NCBI RefSeq assembly: GCF_027744825.2 | Contig: NC_071345.1 | Span: 4,857,501-4,921,500 of the forward strand | DNA: 64,000 nt | Source of the DNA: Synchiropus splendidus | Lineage: Eukaryota; Chordata; Actinopteri; Syngnathiformes; Callionymidae | Direction of reading: 5' to 3' | Part shown: piece after piece, positions 1 to 12,522 of the stretch | How positions within the stretch are numbered: the stretch's first letter is position 1 | Layout of the letters: every line of letters starts with the position of its first letter | The notes under the pieces: model-generated | The model's input: only the letters and a program-made list of their open reading frames with translations | Databases searched by the model: none | Told to the model about the DNA's origin: nothing | Program-made: the position numbers and the translations under genes

Positions 1-1744
1 TTTACAAAATAAAAGTAGCGACCCAAACTGTCATGGATTTCATGGATTCACCCATGTACGGAGCCAGGTGTGGGATGGGAATATGAAGGTTGACCCTGCT
101 GGTCATGACGATGGAAGACCATGACCAGCCTCCTGTTGGAGCCAGGGCATGTGCCACGAGTGTGCCTCAAATCGACGTCCCCGGATCATATCGTGGGCGA
201 AGGCTAGAGGAGAAGCACCTGACACGCTAATCCATACAAGCCAAATCATGCTCCCCCTAGTGTTTTGAATTAGTCAGGAACGAAAAGTCTATTACACTTG
301 TGACTGTCCTTCAAGGTTGGTGGCGCTTCCATCACTGGTTGGGGTTCCGATCGGCCATTCTGGTCGGTCCACATTAACATCTATTAACCTCACGCTTATC
401 TCTCATTCTTTCATGCCTGATAAGAGCCACTCACTGGTTCCCTGCTCTTTGGACCAATATTAGCCGGCACTTTCGAATTTAATAGTATGAGCCACTGTTA
501 AATGTCACCAGGATGAACCTTGAAAGTAACTTCCTCCATGGGCGTTGAATGAGCAATTCCGTCTGCACCCGAGATGAAAAGCAACGTTCTACTTAACGTG
601 ACCTGGGCTCCTGCTGTTAGCTTGTGGTGAGTTCCTTGCGCTGCTCCCTAGTGGCCAGGTCTGAACCTTTGAACTCCAAGTGTTAATGAGCGGCTGTCTA
701 CAGCAGTGTGACCCAGTTGCATTTCTCTCCGACACTATCCTCTAAGCACCGACTCGCTACATCCATTTGCTTCTGAGAACAGGATTTTAGCACCTTGTCC
801 CGCCACTGCAGAACATTCTTGCTCAACAAACGTGACACTTTAATGAACATGAATGAGAAGTTCATGCTCTCGCGGACACACAGCCCGGCTCCCAGTGGCC
901 CGGGGGTGGTGACCATATAAATCTATTTCAGTCCCCGGAACATAGGTGCTCTGACTCTCCCCAGAGGCAACATCCTCCACATCTGAAGTGTCATGCAAAT
1001 GAAACAATTGCGCACACATTGAAGGGCTGATGTGAAACAATAAGGTTCTCGCTGGAAGGGCTGTGATCATACATTGGCGTCATAGAAAAGCTGCTGCATT
1101 TCAAGCAGGGCTCAAAAACACATCTGATTCGGCTTTTAAAACGACAGTTTTTCACCACATTTTTCTACAGCTTGTATAATGGGTTATATGGACTCCAGAG
1201 CGCATCTCAGCCCTGAAACCCAGAGGATTGCTGGAGTCTTGGAAATATGCTCACAATCTGAGCAAAGTACTGTACATTTTATCATTCGGCCCATAATGGA
1301 ATTAAAAGCACCGGTCTCTTCTCAAGGTTATTTGCTGCCATTTCAACCTCTTTTTTTTTTTTTTTTGGAACACATCAAAGCCTTGCTAGAGAGGACATCA
1401 CATAATCTGTCGCACGTGCACAACAAGTCGCCGGCGGTACAAGTCTGGGTGCATTAAACTCGCCTCACCACTCAAAAAAAGAAGACTTTAATTAGGCATT
1501 TATAATTGAGCCTGACCAACTGACCTCAGTGCTGGGACTCTTGGATGAATGCGAATTAAAGAGTAATTGCATTTGAACCACAGGGCGTCTTTACAATGTT
1601 TTCTTACTTAAATGCCTTCTGGATGTACACGTGGATACGAGAGATGATACTTAAGAAGAGAAAGAGACAGTTGTATTTCAACCATTCGTGAAAGGATCTG
1701 CTTTTACAAGTCAAAAGAGGTGTCCAAAAGTTAATCTCATGACG
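1..1744. other. Intergenic, no gene seen
   Basis: Short open frames occur on both strands, but none resembles a known protein and none has supporting splice structure. The only local structures noted are a small inverted repeat at about 98-128 (9-bp arms, CTGGTCATG and its complement) and a 16-base T tract at 1351-1366. Confidence 0.6.
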
Positions 1745-2112
1745 TTATAGTGTTATAGCACTTGAACATGATGAACCGGGCAAATAATGAAATGAACCCT
1801 TGAAACACTCTGTCGAGTCATAGTAGTACAGCGATGACTCGTAATAAAATCCCGACAGCATTATCTCTATGGTCCGACTACATTATGATGTGCTAATGTT
1901 AGCACCGAAGTTTCATGTGAGCATCTTCTTATTTGTCGCTAGAGCATTAGAGCGCCTCTACAGTCCTGGCATATGCACTACATTGTTTTCAATCATTTCA
2001 GCGGATCCTTTTGGAAACCAATTCATTTGTATGTAGCCCCTTTTTGAAACTGACACAGAAAATGATCGGACAGGAAAATGTGCTGCGCCGTGCAGAGGCC
2101 GCCGAAATATAA
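1745..2112. repeat. Dispersed repeat A, copy 1
   Basis: This segment realigns with 6560-6910 in the same orientation. Shared blocks include ACATTATGATGTGCTAATGT, CTCTACAGTCCTGG, TTTCAGCGGATC and TTTTTGAAACTGACACAGA, interrupted by small indels. No coding potential or clear terminal inverted repeats were seen, so the class is unknown. A fossil DNA transposon fragment is one possibility. Confidence 0.65.
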
Positions 2113-4797
2113 CTGCTTAATATGGACATGTAAAATTTAATATGACGTAATAACAACCAGCATTTCATGGGGGAAAATCAGCAATGCGATATTTCAGGAA
2201 AAACTTTGATACAATATTGCACAAATTTAAAAAATGTAATTTACTTACACCCCTGGAAACATGAGAGAAAACAATCTAAAATATATATTGTACCCAAGTA
2301 ACAAAATGTGGCTAAAACCATGAGGATTAAAACAATATTTGAATTTAAATCAAAACGAAGATATGGACCAGATGTTTAAGAACGATTAGAAAAAAGGCAA
2401 TTTGTTGCAATAAAAATATGTTTTCAGTTTTCTTTCAGTGTATTTTGAGAAACAAGAAATGCACACAAAATGTCAATGATAAGAAGGAAAAAAAGATAAA
2501 TATTTACTTTTGAACTAGTAATGGTTAAAAAAGAAATAGGCCAAATAAATAGGTCTTGTTTTCGTCTGACCTCATGAGGGCCGCAGGAATACAGACAAAC
2601 GGCCGCATGTGGCCCCTATGTCGCATGGAGATATTTAACTCAGAGATTGCCTGTTTGTAGTTACAAAGTGGACCCACAAGCTGAAGAAGGTCGTGCCATG
2701 AGCAAGGTTCCGCGAAATAAAGATGCAACTTCTACATGTAAACACTGCAAATCTCAGACAACAGGTGGTAAACACACTCATTTGTATTTTCTCCTTCCAG
2801 GAAATGGCCCTCTTCGTGGGACCCAACACATTAAACAGAGTCTTGATAAGTGGCTATGGACTGTCCGACTGGTTTGTTCCGCCATCCGCTGTGATAACCG
2901 GGCCAAAGTAAACCCTCTCTGGTGTCTTTTATGCTTGACCTTTTGGCTTTGAAACACAAGTCATGACCATACCTGATATATATTATACACGAAACAGTCA
3001 ACCTCACTGTCATGAGATACAAAGCTAAAACCAGAGGACACTTCTCTTTTATTTCTGGGATCCATTGCATCGGGCTGATGCTCCTTGCTTTGCTTATTCA
3101 TGCCTGAAACTGATTCGGTGGCAACTAAAGGTCATAGGGAGATGAAGCTGACAGAACCAGATCATTCGTGAAGAGCAGTGATGCAATCCTCAGGTTACAA
3201 AACCAAGAACGTTAACCTCCGCAGCGGGGCCTGGAAATGTGACTGAAGAAAAGCAGGCTTGGAAGAGGGAAGAGGTCACAACACATAACCCTGTGGTGGC
3301 AACGTCTTTACTGAAAACACATTTTCGGGAATTGCCAGTCCCCTGACGCGCGGCTTCCGCACTTACTTTTCAGCAGAAAATTTGGAGGGAAAACTGTTTC
3401 CAGGACAACACAGGGCGCACCCTGCTCTGCCTGGATGCGAACGGAATTCTTGATTCGGAAGAAATATAATTCTACGTTGAGCCCCTCCAGATGACAGAGC
3501 TTCCCACCCCATCTCTGCAGAAAAGCACAGCCCATTATTTCAGAGAAACTGGTCACTGTACCTAAAGATAGTGTCGCGGCCTCTTGGAATGATTTCGACA
3601 GACGTTGAGTTTCAATACTGGTGCTTTTATTGTCTGTCTGCACCGTGAAAATTACAGAATAATAAACAGAAGAGCACATACATATTACACAACGCATTCA
3701 TCCAGTCTACATACTATACGGAAATGCGTTAAAATCTTTTTCTGTACATATGGAACAACGTGTTTTGAGTATCTCTGCATGAGCAGTTACGCATGCGCAG
3801 GAGTCACAGGATATTGTTTTGACACCGGCGACAAAAGCACTTTCAAAATAAAAGCATGACCAAATGTCGTGAGGTAAAATAAGAAGTGCACACTTGAATG
3901 AACAGTAAAACTACAAAACACACACACACAAAAAACAAACTGCTTACCAATACTCGTAGGAATCCAGAGCTTTGCTGTGAGTCGGTCGGGAATTCAAGAT
4001 TCCTTTTGGAATGGTGGAAGAAATATTTTCTGCACTGCAACGGCTGCAACAAAACAGCAGTGACCTTTCACCAAAGTTCTGTTTGATGCCACTACTTTTA
4101 ATTCCCACAAACCTCTGTCCGCTGTGTCCTTGAGCACTGACGCAAACCTTTAATTGCTTTCCCCGAAATGTGTCTGAGACGCTGACCTTGTCATTATTTT
4201 CACTCACTTATACTTTCTGAAAGCTCCAGGAATCGATAACCTCATTAAACTAGTTGATTGTTTACAATTAGCCAACACCTTAGTAGCGGCCAATTCAGGC
4301 TCAAAGGAGACTGGTAGGTGCAGGATTCGACGGCCACGTTGGCTCTAAACTTTCCGGTTCTTTCTTTGAAGAACAGGAGCAAAGATCCGTTTGAACTCCG
4401 TGTTCGTATTCTTGCCAACATCTATCGGAGCTCTTGCCATCTGTTTAAATTCAGTAAAAAGCATTAGTCACCCACCACACCATTATGTACAACACCATCT
4501 CCCCACACTTCTGTACATCTGCCACAACTCTTCAGCAGATTAGAGAGGATACATCGCATACTTCAGGCATGATGCCACAACGCTGGGGGTCTTGAACTGC
4601 ACTTCTCATCAAGCTTACTTTCAAAAGCCTATTTCAACAAGCTGATTTATTAGGCCGAATGGGAGGGATTGTGGCAATTTTGGGGATAAGATAGTAAAAT
4701 ATACTTTCTTTTTTGCTAGCAAAATTGACCACAGTGTCGTCCAGACTATAGACTATCCCAGACGGATGTACTGTATTTTGGTTATTACTAATACAAG
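2113..4797. other. Intergenic, AT-rich in part
   Basis: No gene is recognised. The part from about 2120 to 2530 is AT-rich with scattered stops in all frames. The remainder is mixed-composition DNA with short accidental open frames only. Confidence 0.55.
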
Positions 4798-5075
4798 TAA
4801 CATCCGACTTACAATCGGGATCGGTTCCGACCAACCGGTCGTAAGTCGGATTGGACGTAAGTCAAATGCCATTCAAAATAGCCGACGCGAGGGTTATAGG
4901 TGCTACTGTAGTGGTAGATGGCTGTGTGAGAGTGAGATGCTGGAAGACTGTGTTGCCGTAACTGTCGCCCGCGTTGCCAGACATTGAAAAAAAAAAAAAA
5001 ATCTGCTGGCCGTGGTTGTAAGTACAGGTACGTACGTCAAGGACGTAAGTCGAGCAGGTCGTACGTTGGATATTA
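4798..5075. mobile_element. MITE B, copy 1 (TA-flanked, non-autonomous)
   Basis: It shares most of its first ~180 bp with 40998-41261, including the palindromic core CGACCAACCGGTCG and the block GGTTATAGGTGCTACTGTAG. The two ends are imperfect inverted repeats (AACATCCGACTTAC at the left, the complement of ATATCCAACGTACG at the right). An A tract lies at about 4986-5001. There is no transposase. The TA at 5074-5075 is also the left flank of the next element, so the two elements abut. Assignment to the Tc1/mariner-pogo group is inference from the ends and the TA flank. Confidence 0.65.
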
Positions 5076-5797
5076 CAGTGGTACCCCGGTTTTCGAACGT
5101 CACGGAATTCGAACAAATCGGAGTTTGACCAATAATTTCAAGATTTTTTTGCTTTGGATTTCCAAAGAAAATCCAGAACTCGAACGCCCCAGAAAAAAGC
5201 CGGAAAAAACATGACGTACGCTGACCGATCCGCTAACCTACTACACGCTTTGTTATTGTGTATAACGCAGCCTCTGTATGCAGACGTGTCCCGTTAGCTC
5301 CATTTACTGACTGTTTTTTCTTCATATTGAGGTGTAAAACCTTTCCTGTCTCCGCACTGGACCGTGGTAGAGTGTCACAGGGGAGGTGCTCGCTCTCCAC
5401 ACCTCCACTCCAGGGTTTGATGTCCTGTTGTGGGCTGGAGCTGGGACAGGGATGAGGCGAGTCTGGGACAGAGCGTGACTTGGTTTATGACTTTGTCACA
5501 GCCAAACTGCACAGAAGCGCACATTCAGAGCTGGACACGCACCGGGCACCTCTTCACTTCTGGAGAGACGTCACTCACTCGGCAACCCCTCCCACATGCA
5601 GCGGCCACACACATAGAGGAACAGCCACCTGCAGCAGACACTCTACATTCAGTCCTACAAAAGCCTGTTTTAAGGTTTGGAACGCATTGTTTCTTTTTCC
5701 ATTCATTGTAATGGGAAAACTCGATTCAGATTTCGAACAAATCGCTTCTCGAACGGCCATCTGGAACGGATTGTGGTCGAGAACCGAGGTGCCCCTG
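5076..5797. mobile_element. Tigger/pogo-like non-autonomous DNA transposon, copy 1
   Basis: The element is 722 bp. It begins CAGTGGTACCCCGGTTTTCG and ends with the complement of CAGGGGCACCTCGGTTCTCG, giving ~20-25 bp terminal inverted repeats flanked by TA on both sides (5074-5075 and 5798-5799). The interior is nearly identical to 45597-46288 through the middle ~450 bp. No transposase frame is present; the 65-108 aa open frames inside it are accidental and shared by both copies. TA target sites and TIRs containing CCTCGG are typical of the Tigger/pogo branch of Tc1/mariner; this family assignment is inference. Confidence 0.75.
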
Positions 5798-6559
5798 TAC
5801 TTGTAACTACATTCCTGTTGAGTATAATTGACTAACACTGACAACGACATTTGCATACTATTAGTATTCATCCGGCTTTTAATGGTCATAATTAAGAACC
5901 GCGCTGGCTGGATTCCCATTATTGACTCGACGTACTTGTCATTTGTGTGAGTGAAATCTGATCATTCTGGGCATCTGCCAAGCAAAGCTTGAGATATAAA
6001 CACCATCAGCCACTGAAAAATAAATCTTCCACTCATCGTTTTTCCACCGACTTGTTTTGAAGTTGGACATTTAGGCTTCATTGGCATGAAGACTGTTAAT
6101 TAGGGAGGTTTAAATGTCACCCGCTGTTACGTCACTCTTGTTTCTTCCATGCAGATACTGTAAAAGGGCAAAACATTCTCTTATCCAAATCGGTGTCCTA
6201 GAAACGGCTCATAACATCCATTAAATCTGCAGTTTGACCCTCAGAATTTTGTGCTCATTAGTGAGCTTTAAAGGATCTCGTAGGGAGATTATGAAGGTTC
6301 AGAAGTGAGCAGCGGCTTCTTCCAGTGGCGCCTCTTAGAGACGGCTTTTTGCTACTGGGGTTCCATCAGTTCATTCTTCTGCTTTAATTCACCTCAATGA
6401 ATGCTGTCTACCTGTGATTCCTCCGAGCCGTGGGCTCAGTACCATTTAAAGGGGTTATTCGTGAATACAAAATTACTTTTCATGCACGAATACTAGATTC
6501 AGAAAAGTATTGGCCCTCATTTTACTATTTAAAATAGAGTATAATTGCTATTTTTTGTT
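5798..6559. other. Intergenic, no gene seen
   Basis: Unique-looking non-coding sequence with no recognisable exon, repeat or RNA gene. Confidence 0.5.
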
Positions 6560-6910
6560 TGTCGTGTAACCACTGATCAAGTAACTCACAACAAGGACAA
6601 CACAGATAATGACTTGAAAAGAACCCTTGAAAAACTCTGTCGATTCACAGTAGTTCAGCGACGTATCATGACGGTGTCGTCCGTACAGACCAGCTACATT
6701 ATGATGTGCTAATGTTAGTGCCGAAGCTTCACGTCAGCATGCGCCGCACCGTCTTCTTATTGGCCTCTACAGTCCTGGAATATCCCCTCATTGTTTTCAA
6801 TTGTTTCAGCGGATCAGCTTCATTTTTATGGAGCATCTTTTTGAAACTGACACAGAGAATGATTGGATAGGAAAATGTGCTGCTCTGTTTGGAGGTCGCC
6901 TAAATAGAAG
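6560..6910. repeat. Dispersed repeat A, copy 2
   Basis: This is the second copy of the repeat at 1745-2112, same orientation, with clear shared blocks from about 6620 to 6905 (for example ACATTATGATGTGCTAATGT). It has diverged by substitutions and indels, which indicates an old insertion. Confidence 0.65.
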
Positions 6911-7068
6911 TAGTAAAAAAATTTAAAATTTGATGCAAAGCTACTGTAAGTGTACAGTAGAGGATAGTCATTTATTATTGCTGTTATTATTAATATTATT
7001 ATTGTTAAGATCTTTCATTGCAAGTAAGCCAACTTCTTCACAATCAGAATATTTGTTTTGAGTAGTAA

Positions 7069-7266
7069 TGGGTCAATGAGGTATCATGAAACAGTATTGC
7101 AGGGTTGAAACACTGTGCTAATTTTCAGAGGTCACTAGATGGCGCTCTTGGTTTATAAATGATGTAAGGTTCATTGAATTCGTTGCTCAAGTCCAAACAT
7201 TTTGCAGCAGGTGGCCTCTGAAAAACAGGACACTGTTTCATGAAACCTCATCAGTTCATCACTAGT
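7069..7266. mobile_element. Fold-back element F, copy 1
   Basis: The left arm (ATCATGAAACAGTATTGCAG, then TTTTCAGAGG and CACTAGATGGCGCT) is answered on the right by GGCCTCTGAAAA and ACTGTTTCATGAAACCTCAT. The two halves are inverted copies, so the element can fold on itself. Near neighbours at 12.3, 16.3, 17.7, 30.0, 31.7, 32.5, 32.9 and 48.8 kb share the blocks. There is no coding capacity. The left arm motif at 7132-7145 matches the CTCF core CCASYAGRKGGCRS at 13 of 14 positions. Confidence 0.7.
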
Positions 7267-9179
7267 TCTGAGGATCCATCGTGTCGCGATGCTTCAATGT
7301 GAGCTGATCCCCTCCTGAAGAGAGTGATAACATCTGTCAGCAGTAAGCAATGCTGACTAAAAGAATGTGGCATGTGCCTGGATAAAAAAGTCAAAGCTTT
7401 GACTTGTGCTTTTATGTGGGTAAATTGTTCTGCTGTTGTTGTTGTGTTCAGACAAAACATTTCAGCAAAAGCTTCTCAGAAAAATAAACAGACGAGGCCG
7501 CTCTCAAAAAGCATCACTGGCCACTGCCGGTTGTCGAGGGACATGGACATCACTCTATGGAACATTTACCTCCAGTAGACTTATTCTTATTTGTGAATAA
7601 GTGTTGCCAAGGGAAACTCTTAAACACTTTAAACACTGACCCACAATGCACTGCAACAGTCAAAGCTGTGAGCGTAAATGAAGTGTTTGTCCCTGACTAG
7701 TCGCTGTCTGTTACCGAAAACTATCGCGAATATTATAATCCTGTTTGGCCCTGGACCCCACCTTTACTTCAAGCTCTTTTCTGTTACTTTTAAAACCACT
7801 TTGATTTCACCCCTCATTAATTCTACTTTTATTTAGTTCCCGTTTTCTGTTTCAGTGTTTTCTCCAGATAATGAGCCAGTTTTCCCCGAGTTCAAGTTTT
7901 GGACTTAATGATGTGTAAATGTTAATGTCGATAAGGATCAGTGAGCAGGATGTGTCAGGAGGTTTGGGGGTTCATCTGCCTTTCTTTCATGGATTTTTAG
8001 CTGCTGTGTTTCAATTGAACGACTGACTCTTGTGGATCCTCCTCCTGCGTTTTCTTATTGGTCGGTGGACGTGGACTTTAGTGGCCTTTTCGCATTCGTA
8101 AGATGCAGCGCTGCTCTTCACACAGAACATCATTTTAGCCTCGGTTTGTCCCAGAAAATTGGACAAAATCAAATCCTGGATGGATTGATTGGTTTTACCA
8201 CCAGCCCCCGTCACTCCCTCGCTTCCGTAATTTGCTTTGTTCTACTGAAGTGCACCTTCATGCTTGCCTTGCAAATTGCAGTTTTTACTTAACACGACGT
8301 TTAATTGCAGGAACATGCTTGAGTGCTCACGGTGCCCATCACAGGCGAAATGACTCACCACAGCAGTGCTCGGATTATTCGGAAACCACTGGTGCCAGCA
8401 CTCCACTTTAAGCCCCCCAGTCGCAAGCCGGAGCAGCGGCCATCTCCTGGGCACCGGCAGCCGCTCTTCTGGGAGGGGAAACGGCAACCAGGGATGAGAG
8501 AAGGACCCAGGAAGCAGGGGGGGGGAATTGGAATGGAAAGGGCTCTGGTTGAGTCTGATCATTAGATTTCTAAACGCAACCGGCTGCGGGTGGATTTGCA
8601 TAGCCTTGGGTTGGCAGTGTCCCACTTTCCCCTCTTGCCGTCTCTGTGAAAGACTGCCAGTGCATTCCATTATTGGTGTCAAGACTGGTACTGTGATGAA
8701 GAAAATAACAGAGCTGGCACTTGGTCAGGGTCTCACCCTCCCATACTGATGCTCACACATTTCTGAATGCAATCCAAATATACGCCGCGGAGTAAACACC
8801 GCGCAGGACAGCTGAACACCAGCCCAGAAAAAAAAGAACAAAGAGTGTAATAAAATAAGAGAGATGAGAGCGCGAGGTACTTTCTGCAGGCGGCGCTGGA
8901 GGCCCAGCTCACTCTGAGGAGCCAGCCAAAGACCAGCTGCCACAGTTCAACTGATTTCAGCACATTAACATCTTATCTGGCGGCTGCGCTTCCCGAATTG
9001 TCCCGACACTCTGTGATGCATGTGTGGGTTGTTGACTGGAGATGAAAGATGGAGCCCAGATAATTAGGGATTAGGAGCATAATTAAAGCGCGATTGTAGT
9101 GTGCGGGCCAATGAAATGCCTCTTTTCTGTTTGTCAAAATGTTCCCTGATGTCTACAGACATGGTAATAGCCCAGATCC
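7267..9179. other. Intergenic; possible conserved non-coding block at 8940-9170
   Basis: No gene is recognised. An open frame at 8242-8682 on the minus strand has no family resemblance. The stretch 8940-9170 is complex in composition and contains TAATTA-like and GGATTA-type homeodomain words (around 9060-9085). It could be regulatory, but nothing in one sequence proves it. Confidence 0.45.
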
Positions 9180-9400
9180 ATTTGAATGCAACAGTCAAGT
9201 CTTTCTCAAAACGTCAGTGAGCTCCTCCCAGATTTGACAGAAAACAAAAATGCCCAGAGGAAGACCAAGCGCCACGCGGCGCCACGCACGGGGGACCCAG
9301 GTTTCTTCCAGTCTCAAGTAGATTCAAGCAGGAATTGGACCCCTGACCTTTTCACTGTGACTATACACTATGCTGCTGTGCTACCCACTCGAAGCTCTGC
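9180..9400. repeat. Degenerate dispersed repeat fragment
   Basis: The segment ending GAATTGGACCCCTGACCTT and CTGCTGTGCTACCCAC resembles the end of a common fish dispersed repeat that reads 'gaatcgaacc...gacctt...gctgtgctaccc'. A related degenerate fragment is at 13800-14010. Recognition is from memory of that repeat type only. Confidence 0.4.
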
Positions 9401-12298
9401 ACCCAATATTGCTGGATTTAGAGGAACAGCCTTGCTCTTTCATCTGGTTGGTTGCTATTTATGGAGGCAGGTTGCCTGTGTACTATAGAATAATGTTGGA
9501 TTTAGCCTTGTAAAGCTAAGAAGCTAAAGCTTACAAGAGTGAAGAATAGCTCCAGAATGGAAGCGCTTCAAACTTTTACCAAAAGTCTCATTTGATTTGG
9601 AGACCAAGATTTATTTTTTTTTCTCATTGGATGTCAAAAATAAATAGATAGAAATAAATGTATTACTTGAATACATCACTGGTATGTAAGCCATTTTAAT
9701 GGTATGCAAAAAGTAAAAACAATATACTGTACAATTCAGAAAATATGAAATGAAAAATGTATTTTAAAAAGAAGAAATATACATCTGGACTTGAAAATAG
9801 CAAAAAAAAATTAAATGTGAAATGAGGATGCATGAGGAAGGAAATATTTCTCAGTAACCATTTGGGACATATATAAATGGGGTATATAAAAAAATATATA
9901 TCATAAAATGAGTTTGTTTGTTAATAATAATTTTTTTTTAATGTTTTCTTTTTTAATAGAAGGGAGCGTCAGGTGAAAATAGAACTGAAGAAATGTCATT
10001 GTTGCCAGCAGGATTTTGAATTAACTTTGTTAAAACTGAATCATGAATGTGGAAAAATGCGGTCTGAACACAAAGGAAAGAGACATAAGGATTCAGGAAA
10101 AGGTCCCCAGCGTGGTCTCTGCTAGATCGTAAATTTACTTTAAGGAGGCCCTATCCTGCTTTTCAATGTTTTGCCCCAATCGTCCATCTACCGATCTTCA
10201 CGCTGTCAACAGGAGCCAGAAACCACCCAGAGGATCATGGGATCGATGACACACCGGCGGTTTAAATACCTCCACTGCGGCGCTGACAGTATTCAGGGAG
10301 CAGGGAGTGCGTTGATGGAGCTTGAGGGGCGAGACCTCACGTTCATCCTGCTTTAGCAGCAGGAAATTCAGCAGCAATTACACAGATGAATGCTCACTAT
10401 ATACAGATCACATATGCAACATCTTGAAAACACATTTCAGAAGTTTGAACCAAAACTGTCCCGATACTTTTGGTGAATGGTATTTGAAAACAGCTGGCAC
10501 TTTTGTCCTCCCTAAATGTGCTGTGTTTCGCAGTTGCGGTCCAGAGCACACACCGCGCCTCGCAGAGTTACTGTATTCCTCCAGCAGGATGAGTCTATTG
10601 TTATTCATGGACATGGTGTTTTCACCTTGTCTGCATATTTTTAAGGATTTGAATAACTATCCCCCAGTGGCTGAGAATCTGCTGACCTAATGAGCCAACC
10701 TTAATGATTGACACAGAGGACCATCAGAGGCGCCATTCATCATTCCCTCCGGTGAATAAGCCCGGGTTATTTCATCCTCCCAATGCAGCTTGATAATGGA
10801 TGATTTTAATCCAGCCGGAGCAGGAGGGAAAAGAGCAAAAAAAAATCCAATACAAACTGCCAACACGTGCTCGACAATGCCGGATCACAACCCTACGTCT
10901 TACATTTGCGTGAAGAGAGTGAGGCGGCTGCCAAGAAATGAAGAACAAGATGAAATGGCTGCGTTTTCTCTGTGTTCTTAAAAGAGCTTGGACGCGGATT
11001 CGGTCGCTCGTGGCGACGCAAACTGAAGTCGGAAAAGCTTTTTCCTTGAGAAAAACTTACTAAAATCACGAGTTGGAAATGGCAGATTCTAACTAATGAT
11101 GAAAGGACTTTGACAAAGAAATGTACCGGCTGCTTCATATTATCATTTGAGAAGCCTGTTCACGCATTCTTGTTTCAATGAAGTTGGATCCAAATGGACT
11201 TGAGTGTTTTAGCTTGCTGTCAGAAGCATGGATTGATGGATGTAGTCCTCTTAAAAGCTGTTTGTTTTCATCGTATTTACTCAAAATGGGTCTTTAAATA
11301 GGTGAGAGTTCAACTGGCAGCACAAGTACACAATCCATCAAAGACATTAGAAGTGGATCTGATCTGTCTTTCGTGGGTTCAAAGGAAAGTTATGGCAATA
11401 AATATGGTCACTTCTGACCATGGTCACATCAAAGATCAGACGAACCGAATTATTGCCTTAGTGCAGCTAAGATCGGACTTGCGTGTAAACAGCCTAGTCT
11501 GACTATATCTATTGTAAAACCTTCTCAATTTTATTTAAACTCTGACCATTCTACCTTGATCATCCAGTTACCAGCTGCATGAGTGGCCACATTATATACT
11601 GGGACTGTTGAGAAACGTATGAAACCAATGAGAGATGCCAAATAGAAATATACTGGAAAAAAAAAAGTAAATATGACAAAATAAAAATAAATATGAAAAG
11701 TACAAATACAGATTTAAAAAATGTGATATATACTACTTAATTTATATACATTTTACTATACACATTTTATTATAAATCAATTAAATATGTGATGTTTTTT
11801 TAAATTTATATTACAAATACTGGCACATAAAAATATGATAGTGAAGCACATTATTACAGAACTACCAGGTTTTTTGGCAATTATTTTGCAGGGCATTGCA
11901 TTTTGCCAGAATGGTCCATTACAGAAACTTCTAGTCAAAGTAATGTATTTATAATTCATGCCAGAAATGGTAGAGAAAATAAAGGAGAAAAAGAATAAAA
12001 GAAAGTCCAACATCCATCACAAGTTCATTTAGAATTGAGGATAGCGATGAGTGTAACAGGGAAATTATTGTTCGAAACATTTCAAGATGTTCAGTTTCGT
12101 GGGGTGTTTATGTGTTTTTGAGAAGCCCCATGTACAGGATGTATAATAAGAGTTGGCATTGATGTAGATGTGCACCTTCACCTGGGTCCAGTTTTTAGGG
12201 AACTAGTTCTCCACAGCAAAATGAGAAAACATTATTTACTGAATCTAAAAATGACATTCTTGACAGTTGACACTGGTGTTAGCAACCATGCTAAGAAG
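9401..12298. other. Intergenic, AT-rich blocks
   Basis: No gene is recognised. AT-rich, low-complexity sequence occurs at about 9590-9960 and 11640-12000. Other sequence is of mixed composition with no splice-supported frame. Confidence 0.5.
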
Positions 12299-12522
12299 TA
12301 GCGATGGCTAGATGAGGTTTCATGATGCAGTATTGTAAAGTTGATGATGTAAAGTTTCATGAAACAGTGTCCTGATTTTCAGAGGCCACCAGAGGGCACT
12401 GTCTGCTGAAACATGAACTAAACTGAAAGCGCCATCTACTGGCCACTAAAAATTGGGACAATGTTTCATCAACCCTGCAATACTGTTTCATGATACCTCA
12501 TTGTCCCATCGCTTCAAGTGTG
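12299..12522. mobile_element. Fold-back element F, copy 2
   Basis: This is the clearest copy. The left half holds TGAGGTTTCATGATGCAGTA, TTTCATGAAACAGTGTCCTG and CCACCAGAGGGCAC (12386-12399). The right half holds the complementary GCGCCATCTACTGG (12429-12442), CAATACTGTTTCATGATACC and TCATTGTCCCATCGCT. Both inner motifs match the CTCF core CCASYAGRKGGCRS at 14 of 14 positions, one on each strand, pointing towards each other. No coding potential. Confidence 0.75.

Noticed and set aside
5258..5919. Open frames shared by 5.3 kb and 45.8 kb (65-111 codons)
   Set aside because: They are shared because the DNA transposon copies are similar; there is no transposase motif, and the frames are not independently conserved.
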